From: Paenibacillus sp. J23TS9
GTDB taxonomy: Bacteria; Bacillota; Bacilli; Paenibacillales; Paenibacillaceae
Direction: 5' to 3'
Length of the DNA stretch: 64,000 bases
NCBI RefSeq assembly: GCF_018403225.1
Contig: NZ_BOSG01000001.1
Location: forward strand, 434,001 to 498,000
In this document: positions 28,644 through 36,450 of the stretch, piece after piece
Position numbering within the stretch: position 1 is the stretch's first letter
Layout of the letters: every line of letters begins with the position of its first letter
Made by a program: the position numbers and the translations under genes
The notes under the pieces: model-generated
Told to the model about the DNA's origin: nothing
Seen by the model: only the letters and a program-made list of their open reading frames with translations
The model's database searches: none

Positions 28644-29884
28644 TTATAGTGGCCTCCAATTCGAAGAGAGCGTTCCTGCGCTTGGCCGGAATCCTGAAGT
28701 GAGGAAGCGCGGAGAATGGCGGTTTCGCCAAACCTACGCTTGATACCGTCCGTGGCCCGCTCCAGCTCCCGCTTCCGGTCACGGTCTCCGAACAGCGTCA
28801 GCTGAACGAGGGAATCCGCGCTGAGATCGGATAAGGAGATGCCGATTTTACGGACTGGAAGTCCGTTCCAGTGCCGATGAAACAAAAGGCAGGCCGCGCT
28901 GTAAATTTCATCGGTTATATTGGTGGGGTCAGAAAGCTTCATTTGTCTGGAAAAGCCGGTGGGGCGGTCATAGTCTGCCCCTTGGCATCCTACGCTGACG
29001 ACGAAACCCATCAGTCCCTTTTCCCGGCAGCGCCGGCCGACCTGCTCGCACAGCTCCAGCAGCACGACCCGAAGTTCTTTCCAGTCTGTATAGTCACGCG
29101 GAAGTGTCATTTGATGTCCTACGCCCTTTTGCTGCTGGAGCTGGCTATGAGGTGTGACAGGGGAAGAATCCATGCCGCGGGCAATGCGCCACAGCACCTC
29201 GCCGTTCACGCCCCAGCGCTCAGTCAGCCGGGGCAGCGGCGTTTGCGCCAGATCTCCGATGGTGTGGATACCCATCTTGAATAAGTGGCGGGTCATCCGC
29301 GAGCCGACCATGAACATTTCATGTACAGGCTTTTCCCACAGGTCTTTGGCCAACTCCTCACGCTTCAGTGTGTAGATGCCTTCCTTGTTCTTTTTGGCAA
29401 AAATATCGCAGGCCATTTTACTGAGAACCTTGCAATCGCTGATTCCTACCCGTACATAAATGCCGGTTTCATACTTTACCTGATGCTGAATCCGGCGTGC
29501 GATTTCATCCGGGCTGCCAAACAATCCGAGACTGCCGGTGACATCCAGATGTTGTTCATCAATGCTGTAAGGCTCCACAAGATCGGTGAAGGATTGCAGA
29601 ATTTCCGTGATATGCAGAGATACACGGATATATTCGGCCATCCGCGGGCGGACGACAATCAGATGCGGGCATTTGCGCAGCGCATCCCCGAGGCGCTCGG
29701 CCGTTGTCACCCCAAATTTCTTGGCAAGCGGGCATGCGGCAAGAATGATGCCTGAGCGGCGGGCAGGATCCCCGGATACGACTAAAGGCTTGCCCTCATA
29801 TTCGGGATGGGCAGCCTTCTCGACGCTGGCATAAAAGGACTGGCAGTCAGCCAGCATAATGACACGGTTTTTTGCCTTGACCAT
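28640..29884 (-). CDS. Y-family translesion DNA polymerase (UvrX/YqjW type)
   Basis: Error-prone polymerase of the UmuC/DinB family, 414 aa. Catalytic carboxylates are in MLADCQSFYASVE at the N-terminus and YSIDEQHLD near residue 107; the helix-hairpin-helix region and a little-finger domain follow. The wording QHLDVTG, rather than the classical DEAFLD, is typical of the UvrX subgroup. A perfect LexA box lies 33-44 bases upstream of the start, so the gene should be SOS-induced. It heads an operon with yolD-like and SRAP genes. Confidence 0.92.
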   Translation of the reverse strand: MVKAKNRVIMLADCQSFYASVEKAAHPEYEGKPLVVSGDPARRSGIILAACPLAKKFGVTTAERLGDALRKCPHLIVVRPRMAEYIRVSLHITEILQSFTDLVEPYSIDEQHLDVTGSLGLFGSPDEIARRIQHQVKYETGIYVRVGISDCKVLSKMACDIFAKKNKEGIYTLKREELAKDLWEKPVHEMFMVGSRMTRHLFKMGIHTIGDLAQTPLPRLTERWGVNGEVLWRIARGMDSSPVTPHSQLQQQKGVGHQMTLPRDYTDWKELRVVLLELCEQVGRRCREKGLMGFVVSVGCQGADYDRPTGFSRQMKLSDPTNITDEIYSAACLLFHRHWNGLPVRKIGISLSDLSADSLVQLTLFGDRDRKRELERATDGIKRRFGETAILRASSLQDSGQAQERSLRIGGHYK

Positions 29885-29916
29885 GGGACTCGCTCCTTAT
29901 CATTTCACAATTGCAG

Positions 29917-29928
29917 GAACACATGTTC
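29917..29928 (-). promoter_or_regulatory. LexA (SOS) box of the Y-family polymerase operon
   Basis: GAACACATGTTC fits the core GAAC-N4-GTTC of the Bacillus LexA/DinR box CGAACRNRYGTTYG, with all four spacer positions allowed. It lies just upstream of the minus-strand polymerase start. Confidence 0.88.
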
Positions 29929-30126
29929 TTATTATTATTAGCATAACGGAGAAATATTCTATTTTCAACCGGAATTATTTGCAAAAAAGGCTTATCCGCG
30001 GTTTGAATTTCTGAGATCATCAACCATATTCCTAGTTATAAAGGAGCGCAAACCAACTGGGGCCTACTTTAATAGTACCCGGATAGTCATACCAATTATA
30101 TCCATATATATCCATTTAATAAACAT

Positions 30127-30153
30127 CCGGGACTGTTTGTCCCGTCCGGGACT
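30127..30153. repeat. Clustered GGGAC/GTCCC element
   Basis: CCGGGACT occurs at 30127-30134 and again at 30146-30153; between them GTCCC (30139-30143) pairs with the first GGGAC. The arrangement gives alternative hairpins or a multi-site operator. Function unknown. Confidence 0.45.
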
Positions 30154-30248
30154 CTCTCCTTATTTTTTGAAAAATGCGATTTTCGGAAAACGTTGTAGTG
30201 GCGCGGTTTTTCGCTGCTGCTTTATCGGACTATAGTATCAATTTTGTA

Positions 30249-30266
30249 ATCTTTATGGATAAAGAT
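30249..30266. promoter_or_regulatory. Perfect 18-bp dyad upstream of the polysaccharide cluster
   Basis: ATCTTTAT (30249-30256) and ATAAAGAT (30259-30266) form a perfect inverted repeat with a GG spacer. The form is that of a transcription factor site; no regulator can be named. Confidence 0.45.
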
Positions 30267-30366
30267 GTTAAAACGACCACAACTTTAGCAATTTTTCGAC
30301 GTATACATAACCAGTTGTCGCTTCGGCCAAGGGAAGATACCGCTGCTTAACTACCCATGCAGACGT

Positions 30367-30398
30367 CAGTGCTGAAGTTCGGCCACTGCCGTTTTTTT
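30367..30398 (+). terminator. Small terminator with competing pairing in the cluster leader
   Basis: CGGC (30380-30383) pairs with GCCG (30388-30391) over CACT and runs into seven T. CAGTG (30367-30371) can instead pair with CACTG (30384-30388), which would disrupt the terminator. The stems are short, so the switch idea is tentative. Confidence 0.4.
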
Positions 30399-30560
30399 GT
30401 TTCTGAGACATCAGCGGGATAGGTCGCCAGGTTCTGAAAAATCCTTCCAGCAGCCTAGTTTACAGATTGCTAATCTTCGTTAAAAATTAAGTTATGACAA
30501 AAAACGAGAATGCCGGGCCAAGAAGAGGCCAAGCAAAATAGAGGTGAGAACTTTCAGGCG

Positions 30561-32771
30561 ATGATCAAACGTAGAATACTATTCATCTGGATCACAGCAG
30601 CCGCCGTTCTCATTGCCGGAGGAGTTGTTGCCGGATTTACGGTGAACAGCTCGTCGGTGACGGCATACAAAGATCAGGATGGAACTAAATTCACATTTAA
30701 GACCCAGAGCGACCGTTTTATGCGATATGACAAGGATGGGAACTGGAAGGAAATGTTTGTAAAAGGCGTGAACCTGGGTGCTACGGTTCCCGGACATTTT
30801 CCGGGAGAGCTTCCGGCTACTGAAGAGGATTACCTGCGCTGGTTCAAGCAGATCGATGAAATGGGGGCAAACGTCATCCGTGTCTACACCGTGCATCAGC
30901 CCGTGTTTTACTCGGCGCTTGTGAAATACAACAAGGATAAAGGCGACGATCCTTTGTATTTCATGCAGGGCATCTGGTCCCCGGAGGAAGAGCTGATAGA
31001 ACGTCAGGATGCCTATGCGGAAGATATCAGCAAGCAGTTCAATGCTGAAATAAAGAAGGCAGTGGCTGCGGTATATGGTGATGTCGACGTGCCGCAGAAG
31101 CAGGGAGCATCCAGCGGAGATTACACAACAAATGCAGGCAAGTATTTGATGGCTTGGCATGTAGGGACCGAATGGGATCCGGAGATGGTCAAGAACACCA
31201 ATAAGAAACACAGCAACGTTCCGGTGTACAAGGGTGAATATTTCTCGGGTACCCAGGATGCCTCTCCTTTTGAAAGCTGGCTCGCAGGACTGCTTGACTA
31301 CACTGCACAGCAGGAGAAGCACTACGGATGGGAGCATCCCGTGACATTTACAAACTGGGTCACCACCGATGTGCTCAGCCATCCGGGAGAACCGCTGTTT
31401 GAAGAGGATATGGTGAGTGTGGATGCCAGACATGTCCAGCCGACGGGCTGGAAAGGCGGATATTTCGCCGCATATCATGTGTATCCTTATTACCCGGATT
31501 TTTTCCGGACGGATTCCACGCTGCAGACGATCAAGGATAAGCAGGGTGACTTCAATACCTACAAAGTTTATCTGCGGCAGCTGAAGGCCAAGTTCAAGGA
31601 CATGCCGATCATGGTCACTGAATATGGGGTGCCATCTTCTGTGGGGATTTCCCACTTTGGTGCCGGCGGCAGGGATCAGGGCGGGCATAACGAGCAGGAG
31701 CAGGGAGAAATTGATGCTTCGCTCACCCGGGATATTTATGACGAAGGTTATGCGGGAGCCATTTTGTTCATGTGGCAGGATGAATGGTTTAAAAAAACTT
31801 GGAATACTATGCCGTTTGAAATACCGGCCGACCGCCGCTCCTATTGGATCAACGTGCTGACCAACGAGAAGTTATTCGGGGTTCTTGGTATGCTTCCAGG
31901 TAAGGAAAAGCAGATTACGATCGATGGCAAGCTGAACGATTGGGATGGTCTGGCACAGAACGAAGTCAAACACTGGCAAGGAAAAGTTCCAGGCATTCAG
32001 GACATGAGGATTACGCATGACGAGGGGTACCTTTACCTGGGAATCCAGTTGGATAAAAACTTTGATCCGAAAACCTCCAAGCTGTATATCGGTGCTGATA
32101 CGATTGCGGGCGGGAATGAGCCTTCCGCATTACAGCTTCCAGGCAAAAAGCTGGGAGGAGGAGCGCCAGAAGCGCTGATCGAAATCGGAAAAGACAAGGA
32201 AACACAGGTAGAGATTGCGGCTGACTATGATTTTCATACAAGGCTGTACGGCAAGGACGGCTATTGGATGCTGCCGGAGACGACAAAAGGGCAGGATACA
32301 CCATTCCATCCATGGAAGCTGGCGATCAGCCTGCAGATGAATCCGCCGGATACGCGCTTCGCACATCCGTTTATCGATAAAACAGTAGGAACTTTGAAAA
32401 GGGGGACAACGGACCGCAGCAAGGCCCAGTTTGACTCTCTAACTTCTTGGCAGTACAGCGGTAATGTGATAGAGATGCGCATTCCTTGGATGCTTCTGGG
32501 CTTTTCCGATCCGAGCTCACTTCAGGTTATCGATTACAGTCCGCTCAAGGAAGGCCGGTCATTCAGCAGCGTCAAAACGGATGGCATCCGGCTGATCCCT
32601 TGGATTGTCGAGAATGGAAGCACGGCGGGCTGGCCTGGAGGGACGGCGGAGACGATGGACGTCAACGATATTCCTCCCTATACATGGAAGCCGTGGGACA
32701 CGGTTCATTACAGCGAGCAGCTGAAGCAAAGCTATTACACGATGAAAGATCTGTACAGCCATATCGAATGA
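30561..32771 (+). CDS. Membrane-anchored glycoside hydrolase-like protein with C-terminal CBM9-like domain
   Basis: 736-aa protein with an uncleaved N-terminal membrane anchor (ILFIWITAAAVLIAGGVVAG) and a large extracytoplasmic part. Residues about 50-450 resemble a clan GH-A TIM barrel: KGVNLGATVPG, MGANVIRVYTVHQP, candidate acid/base Glu in HVGTEWDP and candidate nucleophile Glu in MVTEYGVPSS. After residue about 460, TIDGKLNDWDGL and YLYLGIQLD look like a family 9 carbohydrate-binding fold. ATG 30561 lies behind GAGGTGAG; an earlier in-frame ATG at 30510 lacks a binding site. First gene of the cluster; it may trim or process the polymer outside the cell. Substrate unknown. Confidence 0.75.
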   Translation: MIKRRILFIWITAAAVLIAGGVVAGFTVNSSSVTAYKDQDGTKFTFKTQSDRFMRYDKDGNWKEMFVKGVNLGATVPGHFPGELPATEEDYLRWFKQIDEMGANVIRVYTVHQPVFYSALVKYNKDKGDDPLYFMQGIWSPEEELIERQDAYAEDISKQFNAEIKKAVAAVYGDVDVPQKQGASSGDYTTNAGKYLMAWHVGTEWDPEMVKNTNKKHSNVPVYKGEYFSGTQDASPFESWLAGLLDYTAQQEKHYGWEHPVTFTNWVTTDVLSHPGEPLFEEDMVSVDARHVQPTGWKGGYFAAYHVYPYYPDFFRTDSTLQTIKDKQGDFNTYKVYLRQLKAKFKDMPIMVTEYGVPSSVGISHFGAGGRDQGGHNEQEQGEIDASLTRDIYDEGYAGAILFMWQDEWFKKTWNTMPFEIPADRRSYWINVLTNEKLFGVLGMLPGKEKQITIDGKLNDWDGLAQNEVKHWQGKVPGIQDMRITHDEGYLYLGIQLDKNFDPKTSKLYIGADTIAGGNEPSALQLPGKKLGGGAPEALIEIGKDKETQVEIAADYDFHTRLYGKDGYWMLPETTKGQDTPFHPWKLAISLQMNPPDTRFAHPFIDKTVGTLKRGTTDRSKAQFDSLTSWQYSGNVIEMRIPWMLLGFSDPSSLQVIDYSPLKEGRSFSSVKTDGIRLIPWIVENGSTAGWPGGTAETMDVNDIPPYTWKPWDTVHYSEQLKQSYYTMKDLYSHIE

Positions 32772-32929
32772 AATAACAAAAAGGCTTTCCAAATATACAG
32801 ACCGCGTTTAGCGGAAACTTTTCTTGCCATTTAGGATAGGAAGAATTCATTCGAAGGAGAATTTTGCAATAGTCCAATGGGCGAGTGGCATTGGATTATC
32901 GCAAAACCCTGAAGGGAGGAAACTGCAAC

Positions 32930-34126
32930 ATGTTCTCGCATTTAATGGTCGCATATATATTTATCTATATATGCCTCGGACTGATTGGCTTGGGAATTAT
33001 ACTTCTGTTCCAGATGAAAATCTCACATAACAAAGAACAGCAGCGCAGAGAAATGTATGAGCAAAAGCATCATGATTACTTTATGTATATCCAGGCTCAT
33101 ATTGAGGATAAGGGGGCGCTCCGGCTGCCCCCGGGTAAGCTGAAGCCGCTAGAGCGCAAGGTAATTCAGGATAAATACATGGAATGGATTGAGCAGTTTA
33201 AAGGAGAATACCGCACACATCTGATCCAGCTCTGCAGAGACGCGGGATTCGTGGAAGCTGACCTGAAAGGACTGCGCAGCTTCCGCTTTGGACGCCGACT
33301 TGAGGCGGCTTATCGTCTCGGGGGCATGCGTGCCGAAGAAGCTGTGCCGGACCTGCTGCAGATGCTGCAGAAAGGCAAATACACCTCGCTTTCCATTGTT
33401 ATTGCACGTTCCATTGCCAAGAGTGCAGAAAACGACGAGGATGTCCTTACAATGTTGAGGAGCTTACTGTCTCACGGGAAGCCGATCCATCATTTGGCAG
33501 CAGATATTATGCTGGAAACAGGGCTGGATGCGAGCAGCATTCTGATGAAGCTGCTGGATGATTCGGACCCGGCTCTCGTCAAGGTGGGGCTGGTAGCCAT
33601 GTGGGGACAGGCTGTTCCCGAAGTTATGCCTGTTCTGGGAAGACTGGTTGGCTCCGAAGAGAAGGATGTTCGCGCCGAGGCGGTCAAGCTGTATCTCAGC
33701 TCGAACCCTGCGCTTAAGGATGAGACCATTGTCCAGCTGATGAGCGACCGCGACTGGGAGGTTCGGGCCGCAGCTGCCAAAGCGCTGGGTCCACTGCATG
33801 CTGCGGGGAGCATACCGCTTCTGGTCAAGTCACTTCAGGATGCAAACTGGAGAGTGCGGCATAACAGTGCCGAGAGCTTGGCAGCACTTGGCGAAGCTGG
33901 ATTTGAAGCCCTGTGCCAGGCCGCGCTCAGCGGAGCAGGAATCCAGCGCGAGGCCGCATTGCAGCGCATTGAGCTTGTAATGGAGAAGGTAGAGGAGCAT
34001 AGTGCAATTGAACAAATGGTGGCCTACAACAAAAAGCGGCTTATTCACGACCGTTATTTTGGAGTGAAACAGCCGGTTAGACGAGTGACTGGCGTAGCTG
34101 CGGTAGGAGGGGATTACACTGCTTAG
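32930..34126 (+). CDS. HEAT-repeat protein with N-terminal membrane anchor
   Basis: 398-aa protein: one N-terminal membrane helix (LMVAYIFIYICLGLIGLGII), a charged linker, then cytoplasmic alpha-helical HEAT/PBS-lyase-type repeats from about residue 110 to 345, seen in repeated units such as DRDWEVRAAAAKALG and DANWRVRHNSAESLAALG. Such solenoids hold other proteins. The start ATG 32930 lies behind GGGAGGA; 158 bases separate it from the preceding gene, including a TCCAATG/CATTGGA hairpin at 32873-32895. It directly precedes the glycosyltransferase, so a scaffold or control subunit of the synthase is the natural inference. Confidence 0.75.
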   Translation: MFSHLMVAYIFIYICLGLIGLGIILLFQMKISHNKEQQRREMYEQKHHDYFMYIQAHIEDKGALRLPPGKLKPLERKVIQDKYMEWIEQFKGEYRTHLIQLCRDAGFVEADLKGLRSFRFGRRLEAAYRLGGMRAEEAVPDLLQMLQKGKYTSLSIVIARSIAKSAENDEDVLTMLRSLLSHGKPIHHLAADIMLETGLDASSILMKLLDDSDPALVKVGLVAMWGQAVPEVMPVLGRLVGSEEKDVRAEAVKLYLSSNPALKDETIVQLMSDRDWEVRAAAAKALGPLHAAGSIPLLVKSLQDANWRVRHNSAESLAALGEAGFEALCQAALSGAGIQREAALQRIELVMEKVEEHSAIEQMVAYNKKRLIHDRYFGVKQPVRRVTGVAAVGGDYTA

Positions 34127-34148
34127 AGAAACATTACTTGTTTACGGC

Positions 34149-35537
34149 ATGGTTGCGATTTATTATGTCATGATCGTTAATATTCTGTATTTTGCGATTA
34201 TGGGATTGTCATACCGTAACATCTCAACGATATTCAGAAGATCCAAGTATTCCAGCTATAATACGCTTTCTGGCTCCGAGCTGGTGCCATCGGTGTCGCT
34301 GCTGGTTCCGGCCTATAATGAAGAGCTGACGATTATCGAGAATGTGTACTGCCTGATGACGCTGAATTATCCGAATTACGAGGTTATCGTGATCAATGAC
34401 GGCTCAAGCGACGAGACGCTGTCTGTTCTAATCGCGGAATTCAAGCTTGAAAAGATGTCCAATCCGGAAATCAGGGGGACCATCGAAACGAATGAAATGA
34501 GAGGCATTTATCACAATCCCGATTATCCACAGCTGTTTATTATAGATAAAGAAAATGGAGGCAAGGCGGATTCGCTGAATGCCGGCATCAACTTTTCACA
34601 TTATCCGCTGATATCTTCCATTGATGCTGATTCGCTTCTGGAGAAGGATGCACTGATCCGGATGGCCCGCATGTATATGGAAAATCCGGAGGAGATGGTG
34701 GCGATCGGCGGCGATGTCCGCATAGCGAACGGCTGCCTGATCGAGAATGGTGCGGTAAAAAAAGTTTCGCTGCCGCGGAAAATATGGCCGATGTTTCAGT
34801 CTATCGAATACTTAAAAGCATTTCTAGGCGGACGGATTGGCTGGAGTCATATAAATGGTCTTGTTATCGTCTCTGGAGCCTTTGGGCTGTTCCGCAAGGA
34901 CTATGTCATTGCCGTCGGTGGTTACCGGGGCGGTTATCCCGGTGAAGACATGAACATTATTATCAAGCTCCACCGGTATATGCTAAGCCACAAGCTGCCG
35001 TATAAAGTAGCCTTTTGTCCCGAGGCGGTTTGCTGGACCCAGGCTCCTGATTCATACAAAATCATCTCCAACCAACGGATGCGCTGGGGCCGGGGAAATC
35101 TCAAAAACATGATCGAGAACCGCGGGATGCTATTTAATCCAAAGTATAAGGTCATGGGTATGATCACGATGCCGTACAACGTTTTATTTGAAACATTTAA
35201 CCCTTATTTTAGAATCACGGGCCTGTTGGCTCTGATAGGATATACGCTTTTGGATATGACGCATTGGCGCATACTGCTTACTTTCTTTCTTCTGAACTTC
35301 CTGAGCGGCTATCTGCTGAGTGTGGGTGCCATTATTTTGGAGGAGATTGCTTTCCGCAGGTTCAAGAAACTTTCCGATCTATGGAAAATGCTGCTCTTCT
35401 CCGCCCTCAAATTTGCTGGCTACCATCAGCTTGGCGTTATATGGCGTGTACAAGGCCATATTCAGTATCTCCGGAAAAACAATTCCTGGGGAGCGATGAC
35501 AAGACAAAGCTGGAAGGAAGAAAGCGAGACTGCCTAA
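34149..35537 (+). CDS. Processive family 2 glycosyltransferase, membrane polysaccharide synthase
   Basis: 462-aa GT2 of the BcsA/HasA/PgaC type. One N-terminal membrane helix, a cytoplasmic GT-A domain with VPAYNEE, DGSSDE, DAD (about residue 158), GGYPGEDMN and the QRMRWGRG (QxxRW) processivity motif, then about three or four C-terminal membrane helices. It should polymerise a sugar and pass it through the membrane. The ATG at 34149 has no near binding site; AGGAGGGG (34105-34112) instead sits 6 nt before an in-frame CTG at 34119, which would add ten residues (MLRETLLVYG). Donor sugar cannot be read from sequence, but the dehydrogenase downstream points to a uronic acid or amino-uronic acid. 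Confidence 0.88.
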   Translation: MVAIYYVMIVNILYFAIMGLSYRNISTIFRRSKYSSYNTLSGSELVPSVSLLVPAYNEELTIIENVYCLMTLNYPNYEVIVINDGSSDETLSVLIAEFKLEKMSNPEIRGTIETNEMRGIYHNPDYPQLFIIDKENGGKADSLNAGINFSHYPLISSIDADSLLEKDALIRMARMYMENPEEMVAIGGDVRIANGCLIENGAVKKVSLPRKIWPMFQSIEYLKAFLGGRIGWSHINGLVIVSGAFGLFRKDYVIAVGGYRGGYPGEDMNIIIKLHRYMLSHKLPYKVAFCPEAVCWTQAPDSYKIISNQRMRWGRGNLKNMIENRGMLFNPKYKVMGMITMPYNVLFETFNPYFRITGLLALIGYTLLDMTHWRILLTFFLLNFLSGYLLSVGAIILEEIAFRRFKKLSDLWKMLLFSALKFAGYHQLGVIWRVQGHIQYLRKNNSWGAMTRQSWKEESETA

Positions 35538-35588
35538 CCGGCGTGATTCATTATTCATAACTAATTCTTTGAAAGGTGGGAATTGATA

Positions 35589-36395
35589 ATGCCCCAATCC
35601 GTAACATTGCAGCGCGAACAGAAAACCGACGTGTATCACAATCTCGGAGAACGTCTTAAGGAGACCTCCCGGGAGCTTTGCGGAATCATGTTTCTGTACT
35701 GCAGCGGCAATCCTCCACAGCTGGAGAGCCGGGTGCGCGACTTTCTGCAGCATGAATCCGGGTTGGAAATTGAAGTGCTGAAAGACAGCTCCACGCAAAC
35801 ACTTGCGATTCTGCTGCCGGGATTCACACTCGATGCGACCCATTACCAGGCGCTGCTGCTCAAGCAGTATTTACAGGAAACTATGGAGGATGCTGATCCG
35901 CGGATCACATTGACCGTTTTCCCGGGACAAGTTGATCCTACGCCGGGGGTACTGAAGCAGATGGCCGAGTCAACCAGGCTCAGCACATCATCGGACATTC
36001 ATATTTTCACCAAAGAAGAAGCCATCCAGGAGCCTGGACGCATTCTTATAGTCGATAATGACGATACCATCCGCGAGTTCTTGACCATTCGCCTCAAAAT
36101 GCAGGGATTTGAAACCCTCGAGGCGCTTGACGGCACATCGGCTCTGGAGCTGATTGAGAAGTGGGAGCCGGATCTGGTGCTGACAGAGCTTAATCTCTAC
36201 GGCATTGACGGATTGCCCTTTATCCACCAAATCCAGCAGCTGCCGGTAGAGAATACGCCTAAAATTGTCGTTCTGACCGAACAACGGGTGGAGCGAACCA
36301 TTAGCCAGTGCTTTAAAAACGGCGTTGACGACTATGTAACCAAACCTTTTTCTCCGGTCGAGCTGGATGCCCGAATACACCGGTGTTTTCACTAA
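35589..36395 (+). CDS. Degenerate receiver-domain protein with GGDEF-like N-terminal region
   Basis: 268-aa cytoplasmic protein. Residues about 150-268 form a response-regulator receiver fold (GRILIVDNDDTIREFL) but key residues differ: the phosphorylated Asp is Glu200 (LTELNLYGIDG), the second acidic-pocket residue is Asn157, while Thr230 and Lys252 (TKPFSP) are kept. It may therefore be locked in an active-like state. Residues about 30-140 have the strand-helix pattern and AILLPG segment of a GGDEF domain but no GGDEF signature, so no cyclase activity is expected. ATG 35589 follows AAGGTGGG; a TTG at 35583 is the alternative. No DNA-binding domain. Likely post-translational control of the neighbouring synthase. 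Confidence 0.75.
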   Translation: MPQSVTLQREQKTDVYHNLGERLKETSRELCGIMFLYCSGNPPQLESRVRDFLQHESGLEIEVLKDSSTQTLAILLPGFTLDATHYQALLLKQYLQETMEDADPRITLTVFPGQVDPTPGVLKQMAESTRLSTSSDIHIFTKEEAIQEPGRILIVDNDDTIREFLTIRLKMQGFETLEALDGTSALELIEKWEPDLVLTELNLYGIDGLPFIHQIQQLPVENTPKIVVLTEQRVERTISQCFKNGVDDYVTKPFSPVELDARIHRCFH

Positions 36396-36450
36396 ATAAT
36401 CATCCGCTTTAAGCGCATAACCAAACTACATCATATGGAGGTTGAAGCTA

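Larger units (their letters stand above)
29885..30560. other. Long intergenic region before the polysaccharide cluster
   Basis: No gene is supported in these 676 bases. It holds the divergent SOS promoter near its left end, a repeated GGGAC/GTCCC element (30127-30153), an 18-bp perfect dyad (30249-30266) and a small terminator with a competing pairing (30367-30398). No c-di-GMP riboswitch consensus was found. The length and dyads suggest a regulated leader or promoter for the downstream cluster. Confidence 0.5.

Noticed and set aside
29885..30560. c-di-GMP riboswitch before the polysaccharide cluster
   Set aside because: Neither the GEMM-I core nor a class II core can be recognised; only short hairpins and dyads are present.
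30579..31688. 369-codon minus-strand frame inside the glycosidase-like gene
   Set aside because: It mirrors the codon structure of the + strand gene, has no ribosome binding site and its sequence is His/Cys/Ile-rich like a complement shadow.
32877..32912. 11-codon ATG frame (MGEWHWIIAKP) between the first two cluster genes
   Set aside because: The nearest AAGGAG is 17 nt away and the frame overlaps a hairpin; too little support.
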